Shown here: positions 1-8,700 of the stretch, piece by piece
How positions within the stretch are numbered: position 1 is the stretch's first letter
Layout: every line of letters starts with the position of its first letter
Source of the DNA: Amoebophrya sp. AT5.2
Lineage: Eukaryota > Sar > Dinophyceae > Syndiniales > Amoebophryaceae
NCBI GenBank assembly: GCA_005223375.1
Contig: RXOD01005979.1
Span: forward strand, 1 to 11,745
DNA length: 11,745 bases
Direction: 5' to 3'
Translations under genes and position numbers: made by a program
The notes under the pieces: generated by a model
The model's database searches: none
The model's input: the letters and a program-made list of their open reading frames with translations, nothing else
Told to the model about the DNA's origin: nothing

Positions 1-91
1 ATCGCAATCGGCAAGGGTGAGGACGGCGCTAGTACTTCTCCTAAACCTTAAATTTTCTAGTTCTCCTTGTTGTCCTAGCGGTAGCGGCTAT
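1..91. other. Flank outside the B2 repeat, no gene seen
   Basis: Sequence similarity between the two B copies stops at base 92, so this stretch is either host DNA next to the element or a terminal piece outside the duplicated unit. No open frame, RNA gene or repeat is recognised in it. Confidence 0.4.
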
Positions 92-319
92 GAACATAAA
101 AGTGTGGAAGCGGGTATTCGCTTCAGCTAGAAGCTTAGGCGGTAGGTTCCGTTTGAGAGTAAGGTGAGTTTGCGATCCTACGATCAATTAGCGAAGCGCA
201 ACCGCCACACAGATGCAACCCACGTAAGTGTCGTGAGTAAGTAGAGTCACATCTAAACGACAGTCGGCAGACGATAGCAAGCGGACCGAGTATTGGCTGG
301 CAGTATCACCGACATAGCC
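92..319 (-). repeat. Split direct repeat copy B2 (228 bases)
   Basis: This stretch is identical, base for base by eye, to 543-770 at an offset of 451. Similarity ends sharply on both sides (t versus g before it, t versus a after it). In transcription order it is the last copy, so it corresponds to the 3' terminal B2 of a split-direct-repeat element. Identity of the two copies suggests they were made from one template recently. No coding potential is seen. Confidence 0.8.
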
Positions 320-420
320 TAGCCAGCATGTAGTAGGTCAGCTTGCAACCCTTATAGGAAAGCAAAACGTAGTCACCAGTGTTTGTATAACTCGTGAGGA
401 GTGGGTGGGCGGGGAAACGA
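320..420. other. 101-base spacer between A2 and B2
   Basis: This segment lies between the B2 copy and the 23-base A match. It has no second copy in the window. In textbook split-direct-repeat elements B1, A2 and B2 abut, so this piece is either an insertion or evidence that the true A repeat is wider than its visible part. It contains a G-rich run around 400-416 and no open frame of note. Confidence 0.4.
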
Positions 421-443
421 AAAGATGGCTTCACACAGCCGTA
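421..443 (-). repeat. Copy A2 of the 23-base A match, internal to the B repeats
   Basis: Identical over 23 bases to 11723-11745, where the window ends. On the right the match is cut by the window edge, so A may continue through 444-542 up to the B1 boundary. On the minus strand the order is B1, A2, B2, as expected for a split direct repeat. Confidence 0.65.
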
Positions 444-542
444 TACGAAGTCCAAGCCCAGTAGGTAAGTATAGTCAGACCGATCGGAACAACCGCCACT
501 AGCACGAATCCCCTGTTCAACTTGTTATGTTCATGCAATAAG

Positions 543-770
543 GAACATAAAAGTGTGGAAGCGGGTATTCGCTTCAGCTAGAAGCTTAGGCGGTAGGTTC
601 CGTTTGAGAGTAAGGTGAGTTTGCGATCCTACGATCAATTAGCGAAGCGCAACCGCCACACAGATGCAACCCACGTAAGTGTCGTGAGTAAGTAGAGTCA
701 CATCTAAACGACAGTCGGCAGACGATAGCAAGCGGACCGAGTATTGGCTGGCAGTATCACCGACATAGCC
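543..770 (-). repeat. Split direct repeat copy B1 (228 bases)
   Basis: Identical to 92-319. It lies on the recombinase side, so in transcription order it comes first and fits the B1 position, between the coding region and A2. In this class of element the B1-A2-B2 block lets cDNA ends be joined into a circle for recombinase-mediated insertion; that role is taken from the family, not shown here. Confidence 0.8.
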
Positions 771-1223
771 AACCGATGTGGTAGTACGAGTATTAGCCGG
801 AGCATACCGAGTGACGTGTGTGTATGAGGACTAGTACGAAGGTGATAGTGCCAGTTGGTTGGATGAGGCCTTGGGGTGTGATCGTATACAACCCTACTGA
901 CAACGGGTAGACTTCAAGGACGAAGGAACAGGTCGGTCGCAGGCCACAGTAATGACTTGCCTCACTGTCCAGCACTTGAGATTTTTCAGATTTTGTTTCC
1001 AATTGTATGGTATAAAAGATAGCTCCAACATGATCATACAGTTCACGTGGTTTGTTTCAGCATTTGTGGCATTTTCGTTTTCATTTTCAGTATTTGAGGA
1101 CGGGGATCGTACGTATTGTGGGTAGGATCTCGTTGCGAGTTTTTACGGCTGATGACTTGCTCGGCAGGGATGACGGAAAGAGCGGGCATGTCGTCAGTCG
1201 AGTAAGTGGAATGTGAGATTGTA
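771..1223 (-). other. 3' non-coding region after the recombinase gene
   Basis: About 450 bases lie between the recombinase stop and B1. No recognisable gene is present: the one open frame (793-1002, minus) starts with ATT and resembles nothing known. An A/T-rich part (about 985-1100) contains a TATA-like TATAAAA at 1011-1017 on the plus strand. No clear polyadenylation signal was identified. Confidence 0.45.
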
Positions 1224-2381
1224 TTAGGTAGAAGTAAAGTAGTCGTCGATGAATGGGTGGATGAAGAACGCAGTGTGCAGAAAGTTCACGGAATCTTTTG
1301 CGTAGACCTCGGTCCACATCACAGATTTTTGTGTCCAGGCGAAGAAGGAATTCACCTTAGCTACAAACTGGTCGTAGCGTTCGTTTGGTTTCTTTTTCGT
1401 TCTTGGCACTAGATTCATTTCGAGCGCTCGCCTCCGCAAAAAGATTGCGAGGGCGCGGCGGACGCCATGTGATGTGGTCCCTAGCTTCTTGGCCAGGACG
1501 TCGAGTTCTGGCGGTCCGACTGGGAAGGTCTCTGCATGGAAGATCGGTTCGGGGATATACACCTCGAAGGCCTTCCCCGGTTCGGGTATCGATTTGATCG
1601 ATGGCATCAAGCAGCGGACGAACTTCTTCTCTGGCAACACCAACGACGACAGGTCGACTCTGATGGATGCGAAGGAGTCCTTGCGCAACCCCGTCCCGCT
1701 CCACATCGTAAAGATGTGTTGCTCGCGTAGCGTGAGGGAGGGGAGCTTGTCCAGGTTCGGTGGGACAGCTTTTTCTGGTGTGAACTGGAGCCGGTAGCTG
1801 TTGAGATTGTTGCAGGTGAATTGCTGCAATTGTGCAGCCCCACTGTTACCTTGTTCCAGCACTGACAGCGCGCGGAGCCTTTGGGCGACCAAAGATACAT
1901 ATCCTTGGGGCTGCTGAATCTCCCTGTCAAAGAGCCAATGTCCAAAAATTTGGAGATTAGCCCAGGTCACATTCGGATGTGAGGATCGGAGTGTGTTGTA
2001 CGCGGCGAGGGTTTGCACGTCCTGCGGCAGCCAAAACAGGTGCGGAAGGTAATGCCGGACGTAGTACATCCATACTCGCCACCGCGAGTTGCGGCCGGGA
2101 ATGCCGGCGTGTCCAGCCTCTTCCGGCCAGATGAAAAGGGAGATCTCCGGTGTGATCTTCCACTTGGAGGAGATTGCTCGTGGGACGATGTTTTCGGCGC
2201 GTGGTCGCTTGTCGTCCTCCGGCATCGACTCCCAAAACTCGAGTGTTCTCTTGAGGTCGGTGCCGTTGTAGTGATTGTTGTTTTTACCGCACTTGCGGTC
2301 GTACTCGGTCGGGCGAAGCTCATGGGGGAGCTTCCACCCATGGAGTTTTAGTACATGGTTTGGAACAACTGAATCAGGCAT
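1224..2381 (-). CDS. Tyrosine recombinase (DIRS-type integrase)
   Basis: The 385-residue product would insert the circular DNA copy of the element by strand cleavage and rejoining through a tyrosine, in place of a DDE integrase. The catalytic set is visible: box I arginine in TGLRKDSF (R233), box II H-x-x-R in SHGVRR (H305, R308), a tryptophan at the usual His/Trp position (W349), and a tyrosine 11 residues later (Y360, in MWTEVYAKD), which I take as the nucleophile. Y381, close to the C-terminus (IDDYF), is a less likely alternative. A Lys/Arg-rich stretch (about 326-340) lengthens the gap between box II and the tyrosine. The N-terminal half (about 100-200) should be the DNA-binding core-binding domain. 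The ATG at 2379-2381 is the first in frame, but the frame stays open about 60 bases further up, past several AG acceptors, so a spliced upstream start is possible. It is the last gene before the repeats. Confidence 0.86.
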   Translation of the reverse strand: MPDSVVPNHVLKLHGWKLPHELRPTEYDRKCGKNNNHYNGTDLKRTLEFWESMPEDDKRPRAENIVPRAISSKWKITPEISLFIWPEEAGHAGIPGRNSRWRVWMYYVRHYLPHLFWLPQDVQTLAAYNTLRSSHPNVTWANLQIFGHWLFDREIQQPQGYVSLVAQRLRALSVLEQGNSGAAQLQQFTCNNLNSYRLQFTPEKAVPPNLDKLPSLTLREQHIFTMWSGTGLRKDSFASIRVDLSSLVLPEKKFVRCLMPSIKSIPEPGKAFEVYIPEPIFHAETFPVGPPELDVLAKKLGTTSHGVRRALAIFLRRRALEMNLVPRTKKKPNERYDQFVAKVNSFFAWTQKSVMWTEVYAKDSVNFLHTAFFIHPFIDDYFTST

Positions 2382-2717
2382 TTTGTCAAAACTAGGAGAA
2401 GCTGTAGCTATGCGAACATCTGCTACTGCAACTGTGATTTTAGGGGGATGTTCGGTATGATGTTGATTTTAGTTACCACAGGCGGCGTGCTTGCAAGCGA
2501 TGGTGACATGTGGTGTCTGTGCTCATCTCTCTCGACGATGATGGCTGTCTCATTCAGAGGTCAGCACCAACTCTCGTCTCACGGCCAAATCGACGAACAC
2601 ACTTGGTGGCGGCTCGCTTCGTGAAGAGGAGACACGATAAAGTAAATCAAACATCAGTTCTGCAAAAGAAGAGCTCGAGTTCTGCAAAAAGGAAAGTTCT
2701 TTTGGGTTCATTTCTAC
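2382..2717 (-). other. Spacer between RT-RNase H and recombinase genes
   Basis: This is 336 bases with no independent gene. The 12-base sequence AGTTCTGCAAAA occurs twice on the plus strand (2656-2667 and 2678-2689). On the minus strand each copy reads as a pyrimidine-rich tract ending in GCAG, like a 3' splice acceptor. A further cluster of AG acceptors (CACAG, GCAG, GTAGCAG) lies within about 60 bases of the recombinase ATG. These could serve cis- or trans-splicing of the downstream gene; this is inference only. Confidence 0.4.
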
Positions 2718-5174
2718 TCAGTGAAACAACAGTTCCGCACTGATGGTGGCTACCTCATCTCCAATGGAGTGGAGAAGTGCTTCAAGTTCACTTTCTTCGT
2801 ACGGGAAGGTGGTAGCGTAGGTGTTGGCTAGTGCTGTCAACATTTTCACCCTAGTGCACGCGTCCGAAGCGTTGTCGTGCGTATTAATATACGCGTAAAA
2901 ATTGTGTACATCGGTGGTCATGTTGTACCCGCAAATTGCGGCGACTACAGCCGTCGCAAGTGGCTGGGTGAGCTGGCCCTTGACGATCCCATAGCAGGCG
3001 CCTGCATTATCACAGTGCATGACCGCGTTCATCTGGGACAGCTCTTTACTAAAGATACGCTGCGCCATGTACAGTGCGACCAGCTCGTACGTGAGAATAG
3101 TAGAGCGGCGGATAGACATGGGGAGTCGCTTTTGGTCGGTATACAGAGAAAAGCCTTTTGATGTTCCGTCCGGCAAGAAGATGATGCCGCCGAAGGCGAC
3201 TTCCCCTGCCTCGTTGAGGGACGCATCAGTCATGACATGAATGCGTGCCCGGGCTGTTGTGTCTCTCTTGATGACCATCGGTATTCTACTACTGACTTCC
3301 TGGCTCATTTTCTTCGTGAGTGTCTTGAGCTGTTTACGTAGACCTGTAGACCTAATGTCGTTGTGAAACTGTTTTTTCTTGGCTAGTTGGCGGTATATGA
3401 AGCGCGTGAGGGGTACCCCGCGCTTCACATTCCTCCAGAATGTGCAGTGGATGAAAAGTCCATTTAGTTCTTCGCAGCAATCAAAAATTTCCTGGGTAAT
3501 GTCTGGTGGTTCAAATTTGGTGCCGACTAAGTCGAGCATGGTCCACAGCTCCTGGACTTTTTCGCTAACAGCCTGGATTTTCTTTTCGGTGAGCGAGATG
3601 CTGACTTCGTCGGAGAAGGAAGTAAAATCGATACCTAAAAGTTCGATTGGTTCCCCCTTTTTCGCCACCTCGCATTTCATCGGTTCGACCGCGATGCCAC
3701 AAAGGGCAAGCATCTCGCGGATCGTCTTCATGTATATCTCTAGGAGGGGCTCTGAGCACATGAAGATCACATCGCCCACATAAACTGTGGCTGGTATTTT
3801 CAACAGGTCATTTATCATGTAATTGATAAATTCACTGATTGTCCCTACGAAGCCAAAGACAGAATGTACATTGCCAAAACTAAGGCATGACAACTGTCCG
3901 TATTCGTACTTTTCGGTGTGCGGATTCCAAACCTGGAAGTAGTTCCTGCGGGGATACCGCACTGCTAACTGCTGGTATGCTTGGTAAAGATCTAATTTAC
4001 CAAAGCACGGGACGAAGCTAAGTCCTTGGTATTGCGGTAAGTGCTTAGGGAGCCTAGACGTGTCCTGCCACGTCATGTTCGGTCCCCCCTTTTCTTTGCG
4101 GTTTTTGATGATGGACTCCGTTACATCGTCTTTCGTCTGCAGCAGCGTTTCGGCGATGGTGGGGTTGGCGCAGTATTGGATCATGTCCACCAGCGTTGCC
4201 GTTCCCGGCAACGTCATATGCTCCGCAAGGGGAGACATCTGCGCGTTGCGGAACTTCTCGTTCGCTATTGGTCGCACCTTCCGCCACTGCCCCGTGACGG
4301 GGTCTTTGCGTTGGCCCAACCTGAAAGACGTGGCATCGGTCACAACGAAAGTAAGAGACGTGGAGCATTAAGGTAAAGAGGGAGATTTTAGATAAGTTGG
4401 TAGAGGTAAGTACCTGAAGTAAGATACAAGAAGTAAAGAAAGACAGAGAATAAAAAAGAGGAGTGGCGAGTACCCGAAGAACGGCCAGACCCATGTTTTT
4501 GGGGGTATGTCCCCTTTTGCTACTTTTTTGGCGTGCGGTCCTCGAAAGAGTTCCGCAACTGCCTTGTAGCAGCCTTTCGTCGTGACTCCGTCTTCGAAGG
4601 CGTAGGGTGTTTTTCGCAACTTGCTCATCAAGTCGACGTGCGCCTTGCGTGCCTCGAGCTCTATCTCCGTGTCGCGTAGCCGCTCCTTTTCCTTTTTTGT
4701 GAGGGGGCGAGCATCGGGCCAGGCCCCGTACAACGGGAGAGGGCCCTCGACATCGTAGCCGAGGTTGAGATAGCCTTCGGGGCCGTACACTGCTTCGCGG
4801 ACGGTCGGCGAGAGAAAGCCCATGTGGTCCGCGATCATATTGATGAAGCACGGGGAGAGCTTGCGAGTCTCGTACTCTGCGTCGTAGCCCACGTAAGACC
4901 TCGAGATGAGGTCTGGGTGGTCGACGAGGCCTTCAGGGAACTTTTTCCGCTCGTGAGGAGGAAGCATGGAGTGCCAGTTCTTGCTGATTCTGGCACCGCT
5001 GTACTCGTAGTCGTCCCAGTTGGAGTGCATGGCGTCTCGTTTGTCCCTCCACTCCTTGACGATCGCTTGGAGGCGTTCTGTCTCGAGCCGCACCTGCTCC
5101 TGGAACTTCTCCTCCTCCTGGAGGCTGCGGAGGTGGTCAAGCGACACCTTGCGCAAAGTGGAGAGAGCCGCCAT
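2718..5174 (-). CDS. Reverse transcriptase-RNase H polyprotein (two exons; motif C altered to YVGD)
   Basis: The product copies the element RNA into DNA and degrades the RNA strand. Exons 5174-4474 and 4320-2718 join in phase to give 767 residues. Residues 1-233 have no recognised domain; an early stretch (about 15-50) is strongly helical and charged. RT fingers: RKVRPIANEK (247-256). Motif A: GKLDLYQAYQQ with D344. Motif B: LSFGNVHSVFGF (about 380-391). Motif C: YVGD at 414-417, where YxDD is expected, so the first catalytic aspartate is glycine. Motif E: LLGIDF (about 461-466). RNase H residues are intact: D599 (MTDAS), E646 (TYE), D671 (HCDN), D720 (SDACTR). No protease, integrase or methyltransferase domain is seen. 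Exon 2 alone has no ATG before the RT core, and the exon 1 frame meets a stop at 4368-4370, so splicing is needed for a full product. The motif C change probably kills or cripples this copy, unless it is a sequencing error. Confidence 0.92.
4321..4473 (-). other. Spliceosomal intron in the RT-RNase H gene (153 bases)
   Basis: On the minus strand the donor is CGG|GTACTCGCC and the acceptor is GTCTTTCAG|GTTGGG. Removing it joins a 2-base and a 1-base partial codon into glycine and links the exon 1 frame to LGQRKDPVTGQW, just before the RT fingers motif. The intron contains an in-frame TAA (4368-4370), so the unspliced RNA would encode only the N-terminal part plus a hydrophobic tail. A second donor-like GTACTTACC lies inside it. 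Confidence 0.82.
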
Positions 5175-5701
5175 ACTGAAGGTAGAGCAATAGAACTGGG
5201 CTACAGTCGCTACTCCCTACATTGCTGCTGCGTGGTTTCGAAAAGAAGATACTCTTGCGAGAAAGATTATTTATGCGTTTCTGAGCGTATGATTTGATGC
5301 GAGTGTCTCTCCACTCTCATCCCTCTTCACTCTGCTCCCGAGTCGAGAGAACGAGGAAGCGAGATACAACAACAAGAGGAAGGACTTCCGTTGGCGGGAG
5401 TTCGCAGTTTTACTGTTGGTTTTTTCATGAAGGTTCTTCATCGTTTTCTGGTTAAATTTTGGGTAGTAATCAAGCATTTTCATCATTGTACAGGTGTCGG
5501 TCGAGGAGCTGTCGTCTATACATCTCGGACAAACAAAATTAAGTTCAACTGCTGATAGGGCTGCAGTATATTGCAATCGCGGCCGTACGTGCACCGCTAT
5601 TTTCTGCCGTGTAGACTTGGTATACATGGGTTTTTCTAAAACCTTACGGCGATAACAAAACTAAGTTCCCGATAGCGCTCCTTGCATCCACAAGAGCGCT
5701 A
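5175..5701 (-). other. Spacer between gag-like and RT-RNase H genes
   Basis: About 527 bases with no convincing gene on either strand. Just before the RT start codon the minus strand reads CTCTACCTTCAG followed by TATGG, a good 3' splice acceptor abutting the ATG at 5174. This could mean a cis- or trans-spliced leader for the RT message. A hairpin lies at the far end, next to the gag stop. Otherwise nothing is recognised. Confidence 0.4.
5674..5700 (-). other. Stem-loop directly after the gag-like stop codon
   Basis: AGCGCTC at 5674-5680 pairs perfectly with GAGCGCT at 5694-5700. With one bulged base, TTG and CAA extend the stem around a six-base loop. It starts immediately after the TAG at 5702-5704; the next triplet is also TAG, so readthrough is unlikely. 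It could mark an RNA 3' end or a processing site, or be chance. Confidence 0.4.
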
Positions 5702-8700
5702 CTACTTTCTACTTCGGCAGTTCTCTGCGTCGAACTTCTTAGTGACAGTGTGCGTGGGGTCTCGGTCGCAGCTGTCTCCCTTCAAACATCGTACTAGTTC
5801 TCCCTTGTCATTTTTGATGTCGTGCTGTTCACATAAATAGTACATGCATAGCTTCGGCGTCTCCGACATTTTCTGAGTGGGGCAACCGCACTTCTTGCTG
5901 ATGGCCTCGCGATATTTCTGCACCTGAGGACTCTGTTCCCTATCGCCGTTGTTCTTTTTGCGTAGCTTCGCGTCAGGGGCTGGGACGACGTCGTCCGTCC
6001 CTCCTTGCGGGCGCTTTGGTTTATTGATGTCGTCCACGGGGGGGATGTCACCGAGTGTGGCGTAGCCTCCGCCCCGATAACCTCCGTTGCCTCCGCCGCG
6101 CGGTTGACCGCCTCCGTAGGGGTTCCAGCCTTGGTTGTTGGCCCACTGCTGATAGGCGTGCTGGGCACTCCACTGATCCCAGGCGCCGTCCCACGTCTGC
6201 TGTTGCTGGTTTTTACCACCACCTTTGTTGGCGTTGTTTCCTCCCTTCGGGTTTTTCGGGTTTTTTGGGTTTTGCGGGGCGCGCGGCTGGTCGAGCAGCG
6301 GCTGCTGCTGCGGCTGGCGTTGGGCCTGCTTCGGGAGTTTGGGAACCGAGTCCATCCACACGCCAAGAAGGGCGACGAGGTCCTCGATGTTCATGTTCTT
6401 GTCCTCGGTCTGGGCAAGTTGATCAGCAAACTTGAGGTACAGTTTCGGGAGGTGTCTTTTCTTGCGCCGCGCGATGAACTGGCCGTCCGATCCAGGTGTC
6501 GCCGCGCCGTTCTCCCAGCGCTGCGTGAGGTCCTGCAGGCGCAGCATGAGGCGCTCCGTGGGGCCGTCGTAGAAGCCGTTCTGCACAATCAACATCGTCA
6601 GAACGTTCGGGACGGAAAACTTGTCCGCCAACGCCTTGGCGTTTTTCTCCGGGGCTTGCTGCGGGTCCATGTGGTTTTTCGAGGACCAGGGTCGTACGTC
6701 TTTGATCATTTTGTCCGTGCCGATTCGTAGGGAAGAGTAGGTGAGTCTGTCTTTGATTTTCATTGTGTTGTGCAAGTTTCCTTCGTTGACGACCGCGCGC
6801 TTGACGTTGTCTTCGTACGCGTCCGCGACGTCTTGTTTTTCGAGGCATCCGAGGGGGTAGTACGTGCCTGTGTGGTGCGAACGGATCGGTACAACAACCA
6901 CAACAGACGACGAGCAGCTGATCGAACTATTGAGAGAAGAAGTAAGCAAAACAAGAAATAAGTACCGTTTTTGTCGAAAGTGACTTTATCTTCAACAACA
7001 TATTTGTCGACTGCTTTGTTGAATGGTTTTTTCTTGTAGTAGCCGTTCTGGGCTCCGATGGCAAGCCGCTCGATGCCCATTTCGCCTTCATCTTGCTCGA
7101 ACTGCTCCTCTAGCCACTGGACTGTAGAGCGGAGGGCGGTGGCGTAGAGGAACTCGTGTTCTGCCGGGGGGCAGTAGAAGTCGCCCGTGTTCTCCTTTTC
7201 TCTCATTCGCTTGTTGAAGTAATCCGAAATTGCGTGATGCAGTTCGCGGTACAGCATGGGGTTGATGACGCGGACTTTGTCGGCCATGACAGTGGTGACG
7301 GTGCTCCACGCCTCCCGTGGGACTCTGTTGAAAGTGGTGAGGGGAAGTCGATGAGAGTTCGTGGTTGCTGCTTCGAAGTAGCACTCCCACTTTTTGAAAT
7401 CTTCGGCCTTCGCCTCCTCCTCTTTTCCCTTCCTCCTCCGCAAGAACTCAGCGGTGGGGTCGGCGATGATGTGGCGCGGGTCTACGTTGGTAATCGGCTG
7501 CGCGTAGGAACATTCGATGGACATCGCGCTCTGTACAAACTGCCTGCCGCCATCCGGATGGCGCGTGGCGAAGCGGTGCTGGGCTTCTTTGTAGCGGCGC
7601 TCGTCCTCCTCGAACTCGTCGAGTTGGCGCTGCTCCTCCTCCCACAGGTCTCGCTTGCGCTGGCGTTCCTGCATGCGGTGGCGGCGCTGCTCAAGGTATT
7701 CTTCCTCTGTCTCACCCTCATCGTCGTGCTGGTGGTCTTCGTGCTCGTGCGAGGCAGGCGGCGCGGCTACACCTCCGCACATTCGCATCTGGCTGAGGCC
7801 GCGCGTAGCAGCGAGGGAATGGTGTTGCGCAGTGGCGTTGATGCGTTGCTGGAGGGTGTGCCGTGGGTCGTTGCGATCCATGGCCGGGTTGGGAACAACC
7901 GGTCCTTTGGCACGGCTACCTTCGCGTGGGACCGGGGCAAAGGATTTGCCCTCTCCCTTGCCCGCCGCGTGCAGGCTGGCTGCGTGAGTGCGCGGGTCAG
8001 TGTAGTTCTTGGGATAGAACTCTTCATTGTGGGACTCATCGATCACTGCCTTCTTGCCTCGACCGCCCGTTTTTGGCTTCGGTGTGGCTGGCCTCGACGC
8101 TCCTGGCGGAGGTAAGCCTGACGGGTTTGCTTTGCTGTTGCGGAAGTTTGAGAGCGAAGCTGACAACTTCGGCGGCGGTGGCGGCGGCTGTATCAGTAAT
8201 GAAGAAAGGCATTGTGTTGGGGGGGATGTATTCGTTGCGACAGAAGATTACACATAACTCAACAGAAGAACAGGAGGGACCTGGCGTTCATCGCGTTCGG
8301 CGTTGAGCTCCTGCATGTTGGTCGCTCCCGTTTGCTTGATGCAGGCGTTCTTCTGATCCTGTTGTTTCTTGATCTCGTCGCTGTAGTTAATGGGGTAGTA
8401 CTTGTAGGCGTTTTGCACGACATCAAAGACCCAGAGGTTGGTGGTCCACTGCTCGATGCTCTGCTGACTTCCGTCGTCTTTCCAAGCCCATTTTTCGTTT
8501 TCTCGTTCCAAGGCGAGCTGGTCCAACTCCGCGCTGGTGACAGGGTAGAGGTCGAACAAGGCTTCGACTTGCGGTTGCAGGTGCTTGGTGAAGAGATCCG
8601 TGGTCGCAAGAATGCGGATCGTGTTGTGGCGATTGAGGAAGTCGTGCGGAAGCAGAGTGATGATTTTGCATCGCAGCCAGAGCAGGCACAATTGGATTGT

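Noticed and set aside
793..1002. 69-codon minus-strand frame after the recombinase
   Set aside because: Starts with ATT, has no motif, and lies in an otherwise non-coding 3' region.
4054..4851. 265-codon minus-strand frame overlapping the RT gene
   Set aside because: An Arg/His-rich alternative frame that crosses the intron; the RT frame carries the motifs.
6005..6730. 241-codon plus-strand open frame
   Set aside because: Antisense shadow of gag exon 4, the Gln/Gly-rich part; no motif and low-complexity hydrophobic content.
7156..8115. 319-codon plus-strand open frame
   Set aside because: It lies antisense to gag exon 3, is Leu/Val/Arg-rich as expected for the complement of a Glu/Gln/Arg-rich coding region, and resembles nothing known.
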